A DNA stretch of 64,000 bases from a virus. The DNA lies in IMG/VR virus record IMGVR_UViG_3300021091_003726, positions 24,292 to 88,291 of that record; one strand, given 5' to 3'. Within the stretch, counting starts at the first letter, position 1, and the number at the start of each line of letters is the position of its first letter. Made by a program: the position numbers and the translations under genes. Shown here one piece after another: positions 18,001 to 26,941 of this stretch. Below the pieces are notes generated by a model, which had not been told where the DNA came from, searched no databases, and worked only from the letters and a program-made list of their open reading frames with translations.

Positions 18001-20798
18001 TCATATGAGGTGTTAATTGCCCCATTATAAAATCCTCCGGCTTTTAAAACCGACTTAATATATTTTACATATTCTCCAGTTGTTCCAACTGTCCAAGAAC
18101 TCGCCACGTTTCCGGTGTCTATATCCCAAGTGTAATCAAAATTTCTCCAAACAAGACTAGAAATCTCAAAAACAGAATCTTTTCCAGAAATAAGATTAAT
18201 ACATGGAACATCACTTTGTAATTGACCAGGAATTGTGCCTCCAGCGCTTACTACAGTTGGTTCTCCTTTTTGTATTATTTTATAATTTCTTACTACAGTT
18301 CCCACAGATCTCTTTAACTGTAATTGTCCCTCTCCCTGATAGTGTATTCTTATATTTGAAGAATATGATCCACTAAAAACGAGCGGTTTATCTGTTGCTG
18401 TTTGATATGAATAAGCTGTTTGTAATTCAAATGGGTACGCAATAAAGTAGTTTGTTGGATCAATATTGTTATTAAGTATTTTTGAATCTGAACTTTTTAG
18501 ACTAGGAATTTCTTTCACAACATATGGGCCAAATCCATCTGGTATATTTATAATTGGGGATATGGTATCTGTATATGCGTGAACAAAATTAGTTGAAGAT
18601 GGAATAAGGAACAAGCTATAAGAGCTCGCTATGTTTTCTTCTATCGAAGACGTCACTGATGTTGCGTTAGATATTAATACATCTGGATTTGTTATTTCGA
18701 TATAGAATTTTACAGAACTTAAATCAATAAAAGAAATTTTATCTCTTTGGTAAGTTGGAAGCGTTTCCGTTAACGAACGCAAATAATATTCGCCAACATT
18801 CAATCCTGACGGAAGAAGACTTCTTGCATATCTAGTTTCATTTGACTCAACAGTAACATTTACAAATAATTGTTCTTTTTCTTGCGTTAAAATTGCATCT
18901 TGATTCATGGCCCAAGATGAATTCCATTCTCCAACAAAATTAAATAAAGAAGATCTTGTATCTATCACCGTTGATGCATAAGCCCTTGAGTAAAGGGCGT
19001 ATGAAACCGAATTATATAAAAGTTTAAATGGACCTTCAACTACTGCTGAAATTAAACTTGTATCATTTTCTTCAAAAACAGATTCTTCATTATTTAATTT
19101 TAAAACAGTAGATTTTGAGGCGATACTATAAACTGAATTACAATATTCCAAAAAAGAAAAAGAAGTAAATATTATATTTCCTTGTGCTACAGCGTCGCCA
19201 GCTGTTGGAAACTCAAAAAGTGCACCAACTGAAGAGCTTGAAGACGAGCTGATGCCTATATTTAAAAAGCTTTTAGAAGAATCAACTCCAGATATTGTTC
19301 TGTATGAACCCTTTTTTAAACCAAAAATTCCATAGTCTTCGTTTTCAAATATACTGGAATCTATATTCCATCCACCATTTTTTGTTTCGTCAAGTATTTT
19401 TGAAGTTGTTACGTACTCATAGTATGTCGGCACAATTGTCGCATTAAATGCGTCTATCCTTATTTCTGGATGCAAGAACGGTTCTTCTGTGGGATATAGT
19501 GATCCGTCAACTAATAGTGTTCCATTATGAATTTTTACATAATTATTAATTAATATATTTGCTTTTTCGGAAAGTTTTTTTGTTGGACAAAATGTAAGTA
19601 TATCAAAATCTTTTAATGAATCAATTGACTGAATATCAACCATCCAGTAATTTGCTTTAGTTTTATCTAAATTGTTTATAGCTTCGCTTGTTGGATTTTT
19701 AAATTCAAATTTAGAAAAGTTAAATGGAGATTTTTGAAGTCTATAAAATACATATGGTTTAATAATTTCTAAGGATTGACTATCAAAAGAATCATATAAA
19801 ACACCAACATTTACTGTTTTTTGTTTTATACCAGTAGTTGTTTCTAAATCAGAAAAATAATCTATTAACTCCAGGTTAACTGATTGCTTTGATCTGGCTA
19901 TTAGTCTCCAATTGAATACTTCATAAGTTCTATTATCTGCTATCGCTCTTTTAGGAACAAAAACTTGATATCCGGTTGAATTAATATTAACGTTAAATAT
20001 ATCTGAATATTTTTTATTAAACTTTTTTATAGAAAATACTTTTTTATTATAATTATTATCTACAACAAAAGTTTCTTCTGGTATTGGCTTAAAATATTGA
20101 ATGGCGTTAATCGATTCTGAATACCTTAAGTATTGCGAAGTCGCTTTTCCGCTTGAATTGCACTCAATTTTATCGTAAATTAATTTAAGATTAATTGGAT
20201 CAGAAGAATCTAATCCTATAATTATTTTGTACGGTATTTCTGTGTCCTGATAATTATCTTCAGTTATAAATGGATCAAGTAATATTTTATATTTTTTTCT
20301 ACCACTATTTATATCTATATGATCTTGATTTTGAGAATTTAAAACTTTAATATTAAGTGATGAATACAGAGATTGAGGTATGTATTCTGATAAACCATAC
20401 GTGCTATAGTTTGTTGGAGCAGATATAAAAAATCTACTTACATAATAATAATGAAAAAATTCATCAGAATTTATTTCTGAAATATTTAACATTTCAGTTT
20501 GATAATCCTTAAGTAAAAAAGAATCACTTATTGATATGTCTTGGCTTGGAAATATTGTATTTCCTGTTTCATCTTCTAGAACGCCAAGCTCATTTGCGTA
20601 ATAAGTTTTTACTCCTCTATCTAAAAAAATTTTATTTTCAGGTATAGAATTTGATAAGTCTATAACAGTTAAATTATTTTTAGGCGATAATTCTTCATTG
20701 ACAAAATAGGCTATATTTGCTGCATCGGCGGGGACGGAAGAACCAACTTTTATTGCGTTTTCTTTTTCGCTAATTGTTATATTTTTAAATAGCTTCAT
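15021..20798 (-). CDS. Giant baseplate/fibre protein with peptidoglycan-binding domain (1925 aa)
   Basis: A 1925-residue multidomain virion protein. Residues about 904-972 (VGTTGEYVKYIKSVLKAGGF, then an AVTAFQNKM helix and DGIVDGKVDSQTKSLF) match the PG_binding_1 fold: a three-helix module with the G-x-V-D-x-x-T segment. Residues about 395-555 (DFDILTFCPTKKLSEKANIL, then GTLLVDGSLYP, later NIIFTSFSFLEY) read like an alpha/beta amidotransferase-like fold without a catalytic triad; this is tentative. The rest is strand-rich. The C terminus (PRGGFVVLRIPDEVKNNFE, then FQIQNLDGEIWEI) may contact the baseplate. The gene abuts the 1511-aa gene with no gap (TAAATG). Probable role: host-cell-wall-binding arm or tail spike. 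Confidence 0.8.
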   Translation of the reverse strand: MKLFKNITISEKENAIKVGSSVPADAANIAYFVNEELSPKNNLTVIDLSNSIPENKIFLDRGVKTYYANELGVLEDETGNTIFPSQDISISDSFLLKDYQTEMLNISEINSDEFFHYYYVSRFFISAPTNYSTYGLSEYIPQSLYSSLNIKVLNSQNQDHIDINSGRKKYKILLDPFITEDNYQDTEIPYKIIIGLDSSDPINLKLIYDKIECNSSGKATSQYLRYSESINAIQYFKPIPEETFVVDNNYNKKVFSIKKFNKKYSDIFNVNINSTGYQVFVPKRAIADNRTYEVFNWRLIARSKQSVNLELIDYFSDLETTTGIKQKTVNVGVLYDSFDSQSLEIIKPYVFYRLQKSPFNFSKFEFKNPTSEAINNLDKTKANYWMVDIQSIDSLKDFDILTFCPTKKLSEKANILINNYVKIHNGTLLVDGSLYPTEEPFLHPEIRIDAFNATIVPTYYEYVTTSKILDETKNGGWNIDSSIFENEDYGIFGLKKGSYRTISGVDSSKSFLNIGISSSSSSSVGALFEFPTAGDAVAQGNIIFTSFSFLEYCNSVYSIASKSTVLKLNNEESVFEENDTSLISAVVEGPFKLLYNSVSYALYSRAYASTVIDTRSSLFNFVGEWNSSWAMNQDAILTQEKEQLFVNVTVESNETRYARSLLPSGLNVGEYYLRSLTETLPTYQRDKISFIDLSSVKFYIEITNPDVLISNATSVTSSIEENIASSYSLFLIPSSTNFVHAYTDTISPIINIPDGFGPYVVKEIPSLKSSDSKILNNNIDPTNYFIAYPFELQTAYSYQTATDKPLVFSGSYSSNIRIHYQGEGQLQLKRSVGTVVRNYKIIQKGEPTVVSAGGTIPGQLQSDVPCINLISGKDSVFEISSLVWRNFDYTWDIDTGNVASSWTVGTTGEYVKYIKSVLKAGGFYNGAINTSYDSAASSAVTAFQNKMKTTNVRFDGIVDGKVDSQTKSLFVSAMSLGIINLATAKNLCNSNGVLKYYEAALSQSNINKINSGGKYRRISYSGGGLGTQVTRIQDVIFFTIPDGAETVKNVKINFGTLENWRNVTVVSYGFAPVNHAANNVSFTNTTNNSLYTGYTVNKKPDSSGNVVLSMHNQPIGNCKYGYIYFRTNDTVINQSKYGNAEGYQIKSIRCDIVGSATTTAPVYGDPEETEVPVSETYNAFPSLNKPEIEDIANYWIENNSNVYYDGTSLKSNQSGYLIYTVDTEKYYSWNGSSWSEVSFSENTEKNIRVDTKVITKIVDAHIQATTAEKFSALSALKNHTIKYDTNTIKTTTLTFNSLVYNYLNKSYTESLSSSIKLSTNNFTASSGVVFDFTKPLYVDLNGSNSASITSLVSETGSDVSSPSSVLSINYLETNPSSGNATRLTIETSATYYSGSNVISTPLTYVNQYLMKNLNNVIVPKKESITTLDGTLLLCNEFGKPIGIPTGSEISSYFGSTATEQEKDARLGFVYVKNRISEQDGFIYGFYDFAQKEFLGDTVSYVDMIARGINNIFLAVSAYDSDGNTQNIIDYIGPKVSTTFIPTNVPIKKICPVYSVKYDSGTAIKIGNMDSYVDKKQAWPLIITSGSFTKSINIASISIHLVGEDWKSDYANQNLIATYDTTLAKGINWSNIFGRGYYDVKNEKPILVSDKQIKLRQTPLLVWPEPTNYKNSVAPLFKPQIEIYIKETSSSEWEKLSFSEVRDYNCNSGLIEFNNRVIPSDENLIKVNYVIKNFDLMIYQSNGEAVPLNPFLNSKNIKFNKPLYIYILPTKINKLSTNSSNTAEYIPLQEYVPSYPYNFTYDSQIFNQYSPKHDPFALPIGIIYFTNNPNKKQTEIYDTRLRGGGVAAEYQFVEIDSKIDNLLSNWDVYPIHGCSYPRGGFVVLRIPDEVKNNFENIEEIYDIIRRNLTAGVSFQIQNLDGEIWEI

Positions 20799-23700
20799 TT
20801 AGCTATCCTCGTAATCTGAATTTAAGTCTTGATATTCTGAAATAATATTTGGTGTTGATCCGAAAAAGCCCATCTGATATTGATCATATCTGCTAATTGG
20901 AAACCATCTTGGTGGATACCAATTAACAGTTGAGGCTGATTGATTATCAAATTCCATATTATAATGCTGATAAGTAAAACCTGGACTATCTATAATCTCT
21001 GAACCAGAACTAGGTATAGCCGTATACGATCCCGGAAGAGGAACTAGTTCATTTGAATAATGTAAATTGTCGTAATTTTCATACCAATAAACTATGTCAC
21101 CATATATAGTAACGGGTGTTAATGATGGAGTAGAAGCTAATTCTGTTTCCATGGAAACAAACCAATAACCAGGTTTTGTTCTATCTTGAGCATAAAATGG
21201 TCCAATATTAAAATTACCATATTCGTCAGCATATACTATGCCCGCAGTTCCATATCTGCCTGGAGTACTTTGACTGACAGAGTAATCGACTTCTTCCAGA
21301 GAAGAATAAGCTGTTCTTGCTTTTTTCCAATAAATTACCGGAGTACTTGATGGGGGAACATTGCCCTGTCTTATGTATCCCTTAATATATATGTCTCCAA
21401 GCCCATCAGCTTTAATATTCATTTTATCTGGAGCTGCTTTGAAATTATATGTATGAATATTGCTAATAGCAAGATCAATTAAATATGAATCTTCAAATGT
21501 ACCAGCACTACTATTTCCGTGGGCATGGGGTGCCGGATAAGAAATGCCAGAAATGTGTACTTCTATTTGAGTTTTTTCTGCTGGTGTAGGACCAGAGTAC
21601 TTAAAACTTGTAGTAGCAAAACCGTTTTGATTAGTTGTTACATATTCGTTTTCTGCTGTTATTTCATCGCCATAAATTCTAAATGTTTGATATGGTTTTG
21701 GATTTTTATTTATATCATAAGAGACAATAGAAATATATATAATGTCATCTGATGTATCAAATATCTTTTGTGGCGATATCCAAACACCAGCTGTATCAAA
21801 GTCGTAATCATAATCAGATACAAAAACAAATCCTTCGTCTATCGGGTTGCTTAAAGAATTTAAGTAAAGACCAGAAGGAGTACTGGTTTTATATTTTGAA
21901 CCTTCATATGTTATGCTGTATAACGATGTCAATTGTGGTGTTGATGAAAAATATATTTTACCAAAATAATCATCTAAATTAGAATCATAATAATTTTTAT
22001 CAATGTAAAAAGAATTGTTAACCGTATAAGTAACTAAATACTCTCTGCCGGGTATTATTCTACTTTCATAAGTTTCATTATTTAATATATAAAATTCATT
22101 ATTGTTTAAAGAATATATTTGATTTCCACTTTGAATAAAATCAGGATTAAATATATAATATTCTGTTTCATCGTTTTCATCTATTATATAATTGCCAGCT
22201 TGATCTACTGAAGTCCATATATAAAATTCTGGATTTAAACTAGATTGAACTAACACATTTCCAGTATAAGTATCTTGAAGTGTGATGTTAGAAATATTTG
22301 GGTATGCTAAATATAATGCAGCGTTGTCGGATCCGATAACCGTTTCTTCATTATAAAATGTTAAATTTCCAGGAGTAGATGCGTCGGCGAATAGCAATTC
22401 ATCGTATTGTACCGTTGCTTCGTTATTATATACATTAATTATGACTGGAGCACCTTGTCTTGGTGTGTCTGTTAATTGCAATTCAAAAAATTGTCCAGTG
22501 TAAGCTTCTATAATTGGAGCTGAATATATATAATATTCATTATCGGGCAGGTCTAGCCATCCGACATTTACATCTGGTTGTTTTGTATCTAAAAGACTTA
22601 TGTTTTTATTATCATAATAATCTGCATAGTGTGCATTTACTGTTATTTCACCATATTCATATACCTGAGTATTTGGATTATATATTTCTTCTATAAAATT
22701 AACAGCGGAATCTGGAGCAAAACCACTTGAACTAACTTGTTTATTGGGTATAGAAAGAATAACATCTTCACTCGTGCTAACGGCATCTATTGAAGTTATT
22801 ATATAATTTTCGTTATCTTCTTGGCTCAAACCAAAAGATTGTCTAGATAAACTACATCTTGTAACAAATGAATCAATCTGACTAGAATATATTGATCTAC
22901 CAGAATCTTCTATTGTTTCTGTATCTTTGTATGCGTTTCCATATTTGTCTAAATACCCATAAATCATCGGCGTGCTTGAAAGGGGTTCGTTTAGCTGCGA
23001 CCAAACTGGAGATTTAAACGGATAATATGGAGTTGAAGATGTACCAGTAGTAATTATAAATGTTTCTGAACCAGTATCATAATTAACAGTCGCTGCCTCA
23101 AAATAACCTGAAGAGACTGCGGAATAAGTATTCTCTTCTGGATAATTAAATTTTTCATTATAAATATTTAGTATAATGTTCGGCGATGCTGGAATAAAAT
23201 ATTCCACATCATCAATATGATTATGTGATATTCCGCCATGTTCTGGGTCTTTTAATTCAAGAGTTTGAATTGTATTGTATAACGGTTCTGGATTTATTTT
23301 TTTACTACTAAAATAAATATTTTGTGGAGTTGAACCAATTGGAAAAATTAAAGGTGCTTTTATTTCATCCTTTGTTATCAACGCGTCATCTAGTATGGAT
23401 GAATCATTGAATGAATTAACAACCATCCTTCCTTCTATCGTATCAGTTGTTCCTGTAATATTTTTTGTTCCATATACTGTAGATCCTATTTTAAAATTTG
23501 AATTTACATAGTTTATATTTGGAGTTGAAAGAGAAATATATGAACTAGGATCTGGATTAACCCAGTATCCTCTTCCATCTTCATTAAATGCAATTCTATA
23601 CCCCGCATACGAATTTGTAACATAAGAATGTGTTGATTCATCCCATTTTGATTTTGCAACTATTCTAATTTCTGAAGCTTTATAAATATCAATTGAATTA

Positions 23701-25334
23701 GTATTAGGTGTAGCCTGAGTATTTACATATGAATAATCATAAGTTTTTTCTTTGAAAGAAAGATTTTCATTTGTTAATCCATCTGAATTTACAACTTGTA
23801 TTAAGTTATACTCTGGGCTAGCGTCGCTTGACTGTAAATAATAGTTCTTGACAAAAAAATCATCTCTATCAAGATACGACATATTTGTATAAAATACAGA
23901 CGGAGTTGCATATTGATTATGGGCCGGCATGTGTATTTCGTAAACCACAGAAACACCAGCATTATACGGTGTTGCCGAGTTTGGATTACTTACATCTGGA
24001 TTGGGAACAGGTCCCAATATGTAATCCGCATAATATTTAAAATCTATTTCTATTGGATTATAGTGATCCTTATACGAGGAAATCATAAATCCATCTGCTT
24101 TAAAATATCCCTCAAAAGACAGTGTCGCAGAACTATCAGATGTTATTAAAAGTTTACCATCTTCAAAATCACCAAATCCAGGTTGAAAATATTCTCCCAA
24201 TGGCGTAGCGGTGTCATAAACAAATGGGATATGAGACATCCCTTCTCCAGATAGTCCCGCGTAATCCCATATTGCCTCATCCCAATTGGCATACCCCATG
24301 TTTGATGGATATTTTTCGTTTATATATCTAACAAAAGAATAAAAATCTTTTGATGGGTTTCCATCAAAGGAAACATACGGAGCTGAAGATTCAATATCAG
24401 TAATCTCTAATATTTCCGGTGTAGCTCCAAAATAATCAGAACTTGGAGTAGATCCATAGGCCCTCCAAATATCTAATTCTCTTCTCAGTGTTAACTTTAA
24501 TCCGTTTAAATCTACTGAAGTAGGATTTTTATATACGTCTAATATTCTCTTTTTGTAATTAGAATTATTTTCTAAATACAGTCTTTTTAACGCAACCCTT
24601 GATCCAAACTCATCAAATATATTAAAGTAAAGCATGGCGTCTTGATCATAAGTTTTACCGTCTATTGATAAATTATTAAATTTTTTAAGAGTTATTATTT
24701 GATTATCTACAAAATTATGATAATAAACATAATCTGTTTTTCTTGATTCATAAAAATTTTCTAAGGAGCTGGATTTTGCAAGTTGTATTCCGTCACCAGA
24801 AACAGAAATAGCGGAAGATGGCACAGAATAAGATACATAAACCCAATCTATAACATCTTCATCTGCGGTTGATATAAAAGAATTTATGTCTTGTAGGTTT
24901 AATTCTGACTCAAAATCATCTAAATATTCTCCAACTAAAGATGAAATAAATTTTCCACCAACAGATTGTGGAATTCTTAAAGAAGGTGTGGCTGCTTCTA
25001 TTGAGTCTTCATAAAGTGCTGTCCATGTTGGAAATTTAGAAAGTATACTTCTAGCTGAATCTGATATAACAGGAGTTTCTACATCGTGTATTAATACATT
25101 TATAAAAAGTAATAAACCAAGAGCTGTTACATCTTCTACTTCAGAAAAGATTTCTAATTGTATTTTTACATATTTTTTTGAATTAAATAAAAAAATAGAA
25201 GAAGAATCTATTGTTATTTCCGACTTCATCCATGGACCAGACTCATTGTCTGATTCATATATTTGAAAATTAAATGTTGGTGTTTCGCTTCCGTACAAGA
25301 TTTGTGAAAGCGTGTTTATAAGAAACGATATCAA
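20799..25334 (-). CDS. Giant beta-rich baseplate/fibre protein (about 1511 aa)
   Basis: A long strand-rich protein with aromatic, Asp- and Tyr-rich sequence and 23 Thr-Pro dipeptides, 18 of them in (Ala/Ser)-Thr-Pro, far more than in its neighbours. Ig-like segments are plausible near the C terminus (ISYPAPHAHGNSSAG; GYWFVSMETELASTP). No ATG begins the frame: the first usable codon is the TTG at 25332-25334, inside the 3' end of the 123-aa gene with a 65-nt out-of-frame overlap and no good ribosome-binding site. It may therefore be the continuation of the 123-aa frame after a +1 shift near 25270-25345, making one protein of about 1610-1630 residues. Structural role by position. Confidence 0.75.
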   Translation of the reverse strand: MISFLINTLSQILYGSETPTFNFQIYESDNESGPWMKSEITIDSSSIFLFNSKKYVKIQLEIFSEVEDVTALGLLLFINVLIHDVETPVISDSARSILSKFPTWTALYEDSIEAATPSLRIPQSVGGKFISSLVGEYLDDFESELNLQDINSFISTADEDVIDWVYVSYSVPSSAISVSGDGIQLAKSSSLENFYESRKTDYVYYHNFVDNQIITLKKFNNLSIDGKTYDQDAMLYFNIFDEFGSRVALKRLYLENNSNYKKRILDVYKNPTSVDLNGLKLTLRRELDIWRAYGSTPSSDYFGATPEILEITDIESSAPYVSFDGNPSKDFYSFVRYINEKYPSNMGYANWDEAIWDYAGLSGEGMSHIPFVYDTATPLGEYFQPGFGDFEDGKLLITSDSSATLSFEGYFKADGFMISSYKDHYNPIEIDFKYYADYILGPVPNPDVSNPNSATPYNAGVSVVYEIHMPAHNQYATPSVFYTNMSYLDRDDFFVKNYYLQSSDASPEYNLIQVVNSDGLTNENLSFKEKTYDYSYVNTQATPNTNSIDIYKASEIRIVAKSKWDESTHSYVTNSYAGYRIAFNEDGRGYWVNPDPSSYISLSTPNINYVNSNFKIGSTVYGTKNITGTTDTIEGRMVVNSFNDSSILDDALITKDEIKAPLIFPIGSTPQNIYFSSKKINPEPLYNTIQTLELKDPEHGGISHNHIDDVEYFIPASPNIILNIYNEKFNYPEENTYSAVSSGYFEAATVNYDTGSETFIITTGTSSTPYYPFKSPVWSQLNEPLSSTPMIYGYLDKYGNAYKDTETIEDSGRSIYSSQIDSFVTRCSLSRQSFGLSQEDNENYIITSIDAVSTSEDVILSIPNKQVSSSGFAPDSAVNFIEEIYNPNTQVYEYGEITVNAHYADYYDNKNISLLDTKQPDVNVGWLDLPDNEYYIYSAPIIEAYTGQFFELQLTDTPRQGAPVIINVYNNEATVQYDELLFADASTPGNLTFYNEETVIGSDNAALYLAYPNISNITLQDTYTGNVLVQSSLNPEFYIWTSVDQAGNYIIDENDETEYYIFNPDFIQSGNQIYSLNNNEFYILNNETYESRIIPGREYLVTYTVNNSFYIDKNYYDSNLDDYFGKIYFSSTPQLTSLYSITYEGSKYKTSTPSGLYLNSLSNPIDEGFVFVSDYDYDFDTAGVWISPQKIFDTSDDIIYISIVSYDINKNPKPYQTFRIYGDEITAENEYVTTNQNGFATTSFKYSGPTPAEKTQIEVHISGISYPAPHAHGNSSAGTFEDSYLIDLAISNIHTYNFKAAPDKMNIKADGLGDIYIKGYIRQGNVPPSSTPVIYWKKARTAYSSLEEVDYSVSQSTPGRYGTAGIVYADEYGNFNIGPFYAQDRTKPGYWFVSMETELASTPSLTPVTIYGDIVYWYENYDNLHYSNELVPLPGSYTAIPSSGSEIIDSPGFTYQHYNMEFDNQSASTVNWYPPRWFPISRYDQYQMGFFGSTPNIISEYQDLNSDYEDS

Positions 25335-25641
25335 TCCTTGAGCTTGTATCTATAAATCTTATAATATCAGGAGAAGCGGATTCGTAAACTACTTCACCAT
25401 AGTTTGTTACATAAACTGCATTTGGATCATATGATTCTAAAGCTGAACCAGAGGTAGATGGCGAAGATAATTCTGTTCCAACAAAAGTGTAATCACCTAT
25501 TAAATTTAATCCAGTAGAAGATCTTTTATATGAATAATTTTTATAAAATTTATTGTTGTACAAATAAATAGGATCAGTAGTCCAAATATTACCAACCTTG
25601 TTGAAATCTCCACTACGAAGACCCAAAAGATAATTTTTCAT
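25270..25641 (-). CDS. 123-aa baseplate protein or N-terminal part of the 1511-aa protein
   Basis: It starts at an ATG preceded by AGAGG and encodes 123 residues (MKNYLLGLRSGDFNKVGNIW start), beta-rich with Tyr/Ser/Thr. The last residues before the stop (FTNLVRKRNTNI) look unlike the rest, and the following large gene continues in the +1 frame through the same bases. Joining FTNL to YGSETPTFNFQIYESD by dropping one base near 25283 gives a smooth sequence. Either this is a separate small protein with a long overlap, or it is the start of the 1511-aa protein split by a frameshift or base-call error. Confidence 0.65.
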   Translation of the reverse strand: MKNYLLGLRSGDFNKVGNIWTTDPIYLYNNKFYKNYSYKRSSTGLNLIGDYTFVGTELSSPSTSGSALESYDPNAVYVTNYGEVVYESASPDIIRFIDTSSRIDIVSYKHAFTNLVRKRNTNI

Positions 25642-25657
25642 TACTGATCCTCTTTAA

Positions 25658-26914
25658 TTAATCTAGCCAAATAGAATACTCAGAAGTAATACCATTTTCT
25701 GGATGTATGTACATAAGGTGTTGACACGGTCTGCTCATGGAAGAAAAAAACTCTTGAGCGTATGTATTGTTGCTTTCTGGAGAACCAGAAATTCTCAATA
25801 AAGTGCTACCAATAGTCATTTTAAATTGCTGATGATAATGACCCATAAATACATCATCAAAATGCTCTGGAATGGCTCCGTCTTTCCAGCCCATTACTTT
25901 TTTATAGTAACCATAATAGGACGTTGGTGCAGGTAATTGATCGCCATGAATTAATAGTGAGTTATAGTTTCCTACGGTATCTACCGCGTACCAATTTCTT
26001 TCTCCTTTACCATCGGGAATGTTAAAAGTAATTCTGTCTTCATTTGAAAACATTAGTTCTACAATTTTATAAAGAAGTCGATCCATATTTGTTTCTGGAT
26101 CATGCTGTTTTTTCATTCTACCGCCGACCGCTCCATGATTCCCTATTACACCAATTACGTGCACGTGTTCAAAATTTTCTAAGGCTGTAGTCAAAAATGC
26201 ATTTAAAATTCTTGGTCCATTAATTCCAACCTGCCTATATAAACCGGAATCTATAAGATGGCTTTGACCAGGAAAAATTTCTTCTCCCTCTACTATATCC
26301 CCCAAAAGCCAAACATGTAGATCATTTACATTGTGATCCATTCTTTGGATTTCAGTAATTTCCAACAACTTATTTGTATATTCTTCAATTCTAGTTTCTA
26401 AAACTGAAGAATTATATGTTGGTGTTACCTTTCCCAGCTGCCAATCGGAAAATACTGCAACCGCGGTTTCTGGTAGTTTATCTTTAATTTTTTTAAAAGA
26501 AGGAGCTTTTATTTTTGGAAATTCCAAACTAGAAAAAGCGTCGTACGCTGCTGCGTAAGCGGCCTTTACGACTTCATCTTGAACATTTTTTAATGTCTCA
26601 ACTCTTTTGGCAAGTTTTTTATTTTCTGATCTTAAAAATTCATTTCTTGAATCAGATATTGCCGATGCTTGATCGTCCGACTCGTATTCATCATCATACG
26701 ATGATGGATCTTCTACCGTAATAACAGAAGATTGAGTATACATTGAATCTTTATCGTTGATAAAATCAGTAATTTCATCATCACCTATTTCAACCACATG
26801 CAATGAATCACCGAGTAAGTCACCATTTCCAACACCTTCAAAAACAATACTTTTTGCTTGCCCAATATTTGGAGCGCGAACTATATACTTATTTGTTATA
26901 ACAAAATTTTTCAT
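25658..26914 (-). CDS. Calcineurin-like metallophosphoesterase (418 aa)
   Basis: Residues about 150-380 carry the calcineurin-like metal-site blocks in order: FSDWQLGK (D157; the usual second ligand histidine is Gln159), LLGDIVEGE (D206), GVIGNHGA (N259-H260), LLIHGD (H323) and FMGHYHQ (H359, H361). The first 150 residues are a separate acidic, helical region (DDEYESDDQASA, then a coiled coil around 88-125). It should hydrolyse a phosphodiester or phosphomonoester with two metals; the substrate is unknown. It lies between the gpJ-like gene and the large fibre genes, an unusual place for an enzyme, so it may be a particle component or simply co-expressed late. Confidence 0.85.
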   Translation of the reverse strand: MKNFVITNKYIVRAPNIGQAKSIVFEGVGNGDLLGDSLHVVEIGDDEITDFINDKDSMYTQSSVITVEDPSSYDDEYESDDQASAISDSRNEFLRSENKKLAKRVETLKNVQDEVVKAAYAAAYDAFSSLEFPKIKAPSFKKIKDKLPETAVAVFSDWQLGKVTPTYNSSVLETRIEEYTNKLLEITEIQRMDHNVNDLHVWLLGDIVEGEEIFPGQSHLIDSGLYRQVGINGPRILNAFLTTALENFEHVHVIGVIGNHGAVGGRMKKQHDPETNMDRLLYKIVELMFSNEDRITFNIPDGKGERNWYAVDTVGNYNSLLIHGDQLPAPTSYYGYYKKVMGWKDGAIPEHFDDVFMGHYHQQFKMTIGSTLLRISGSPESNNTYAQEFFSSMSRPCQHLMYIHPENGITSEYSIWLD

Positions 26915-26941
26915 ATATCAAAGACCTGTAACTTTTTTATG

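Noticed and set aside
25911-25922. TTACTATAAA promoter-like motif on the minus strand
   Set aside because: It is inside the phosphoesterase coding sequence, far from a start codon, and is best seen as background for the promoter motif.
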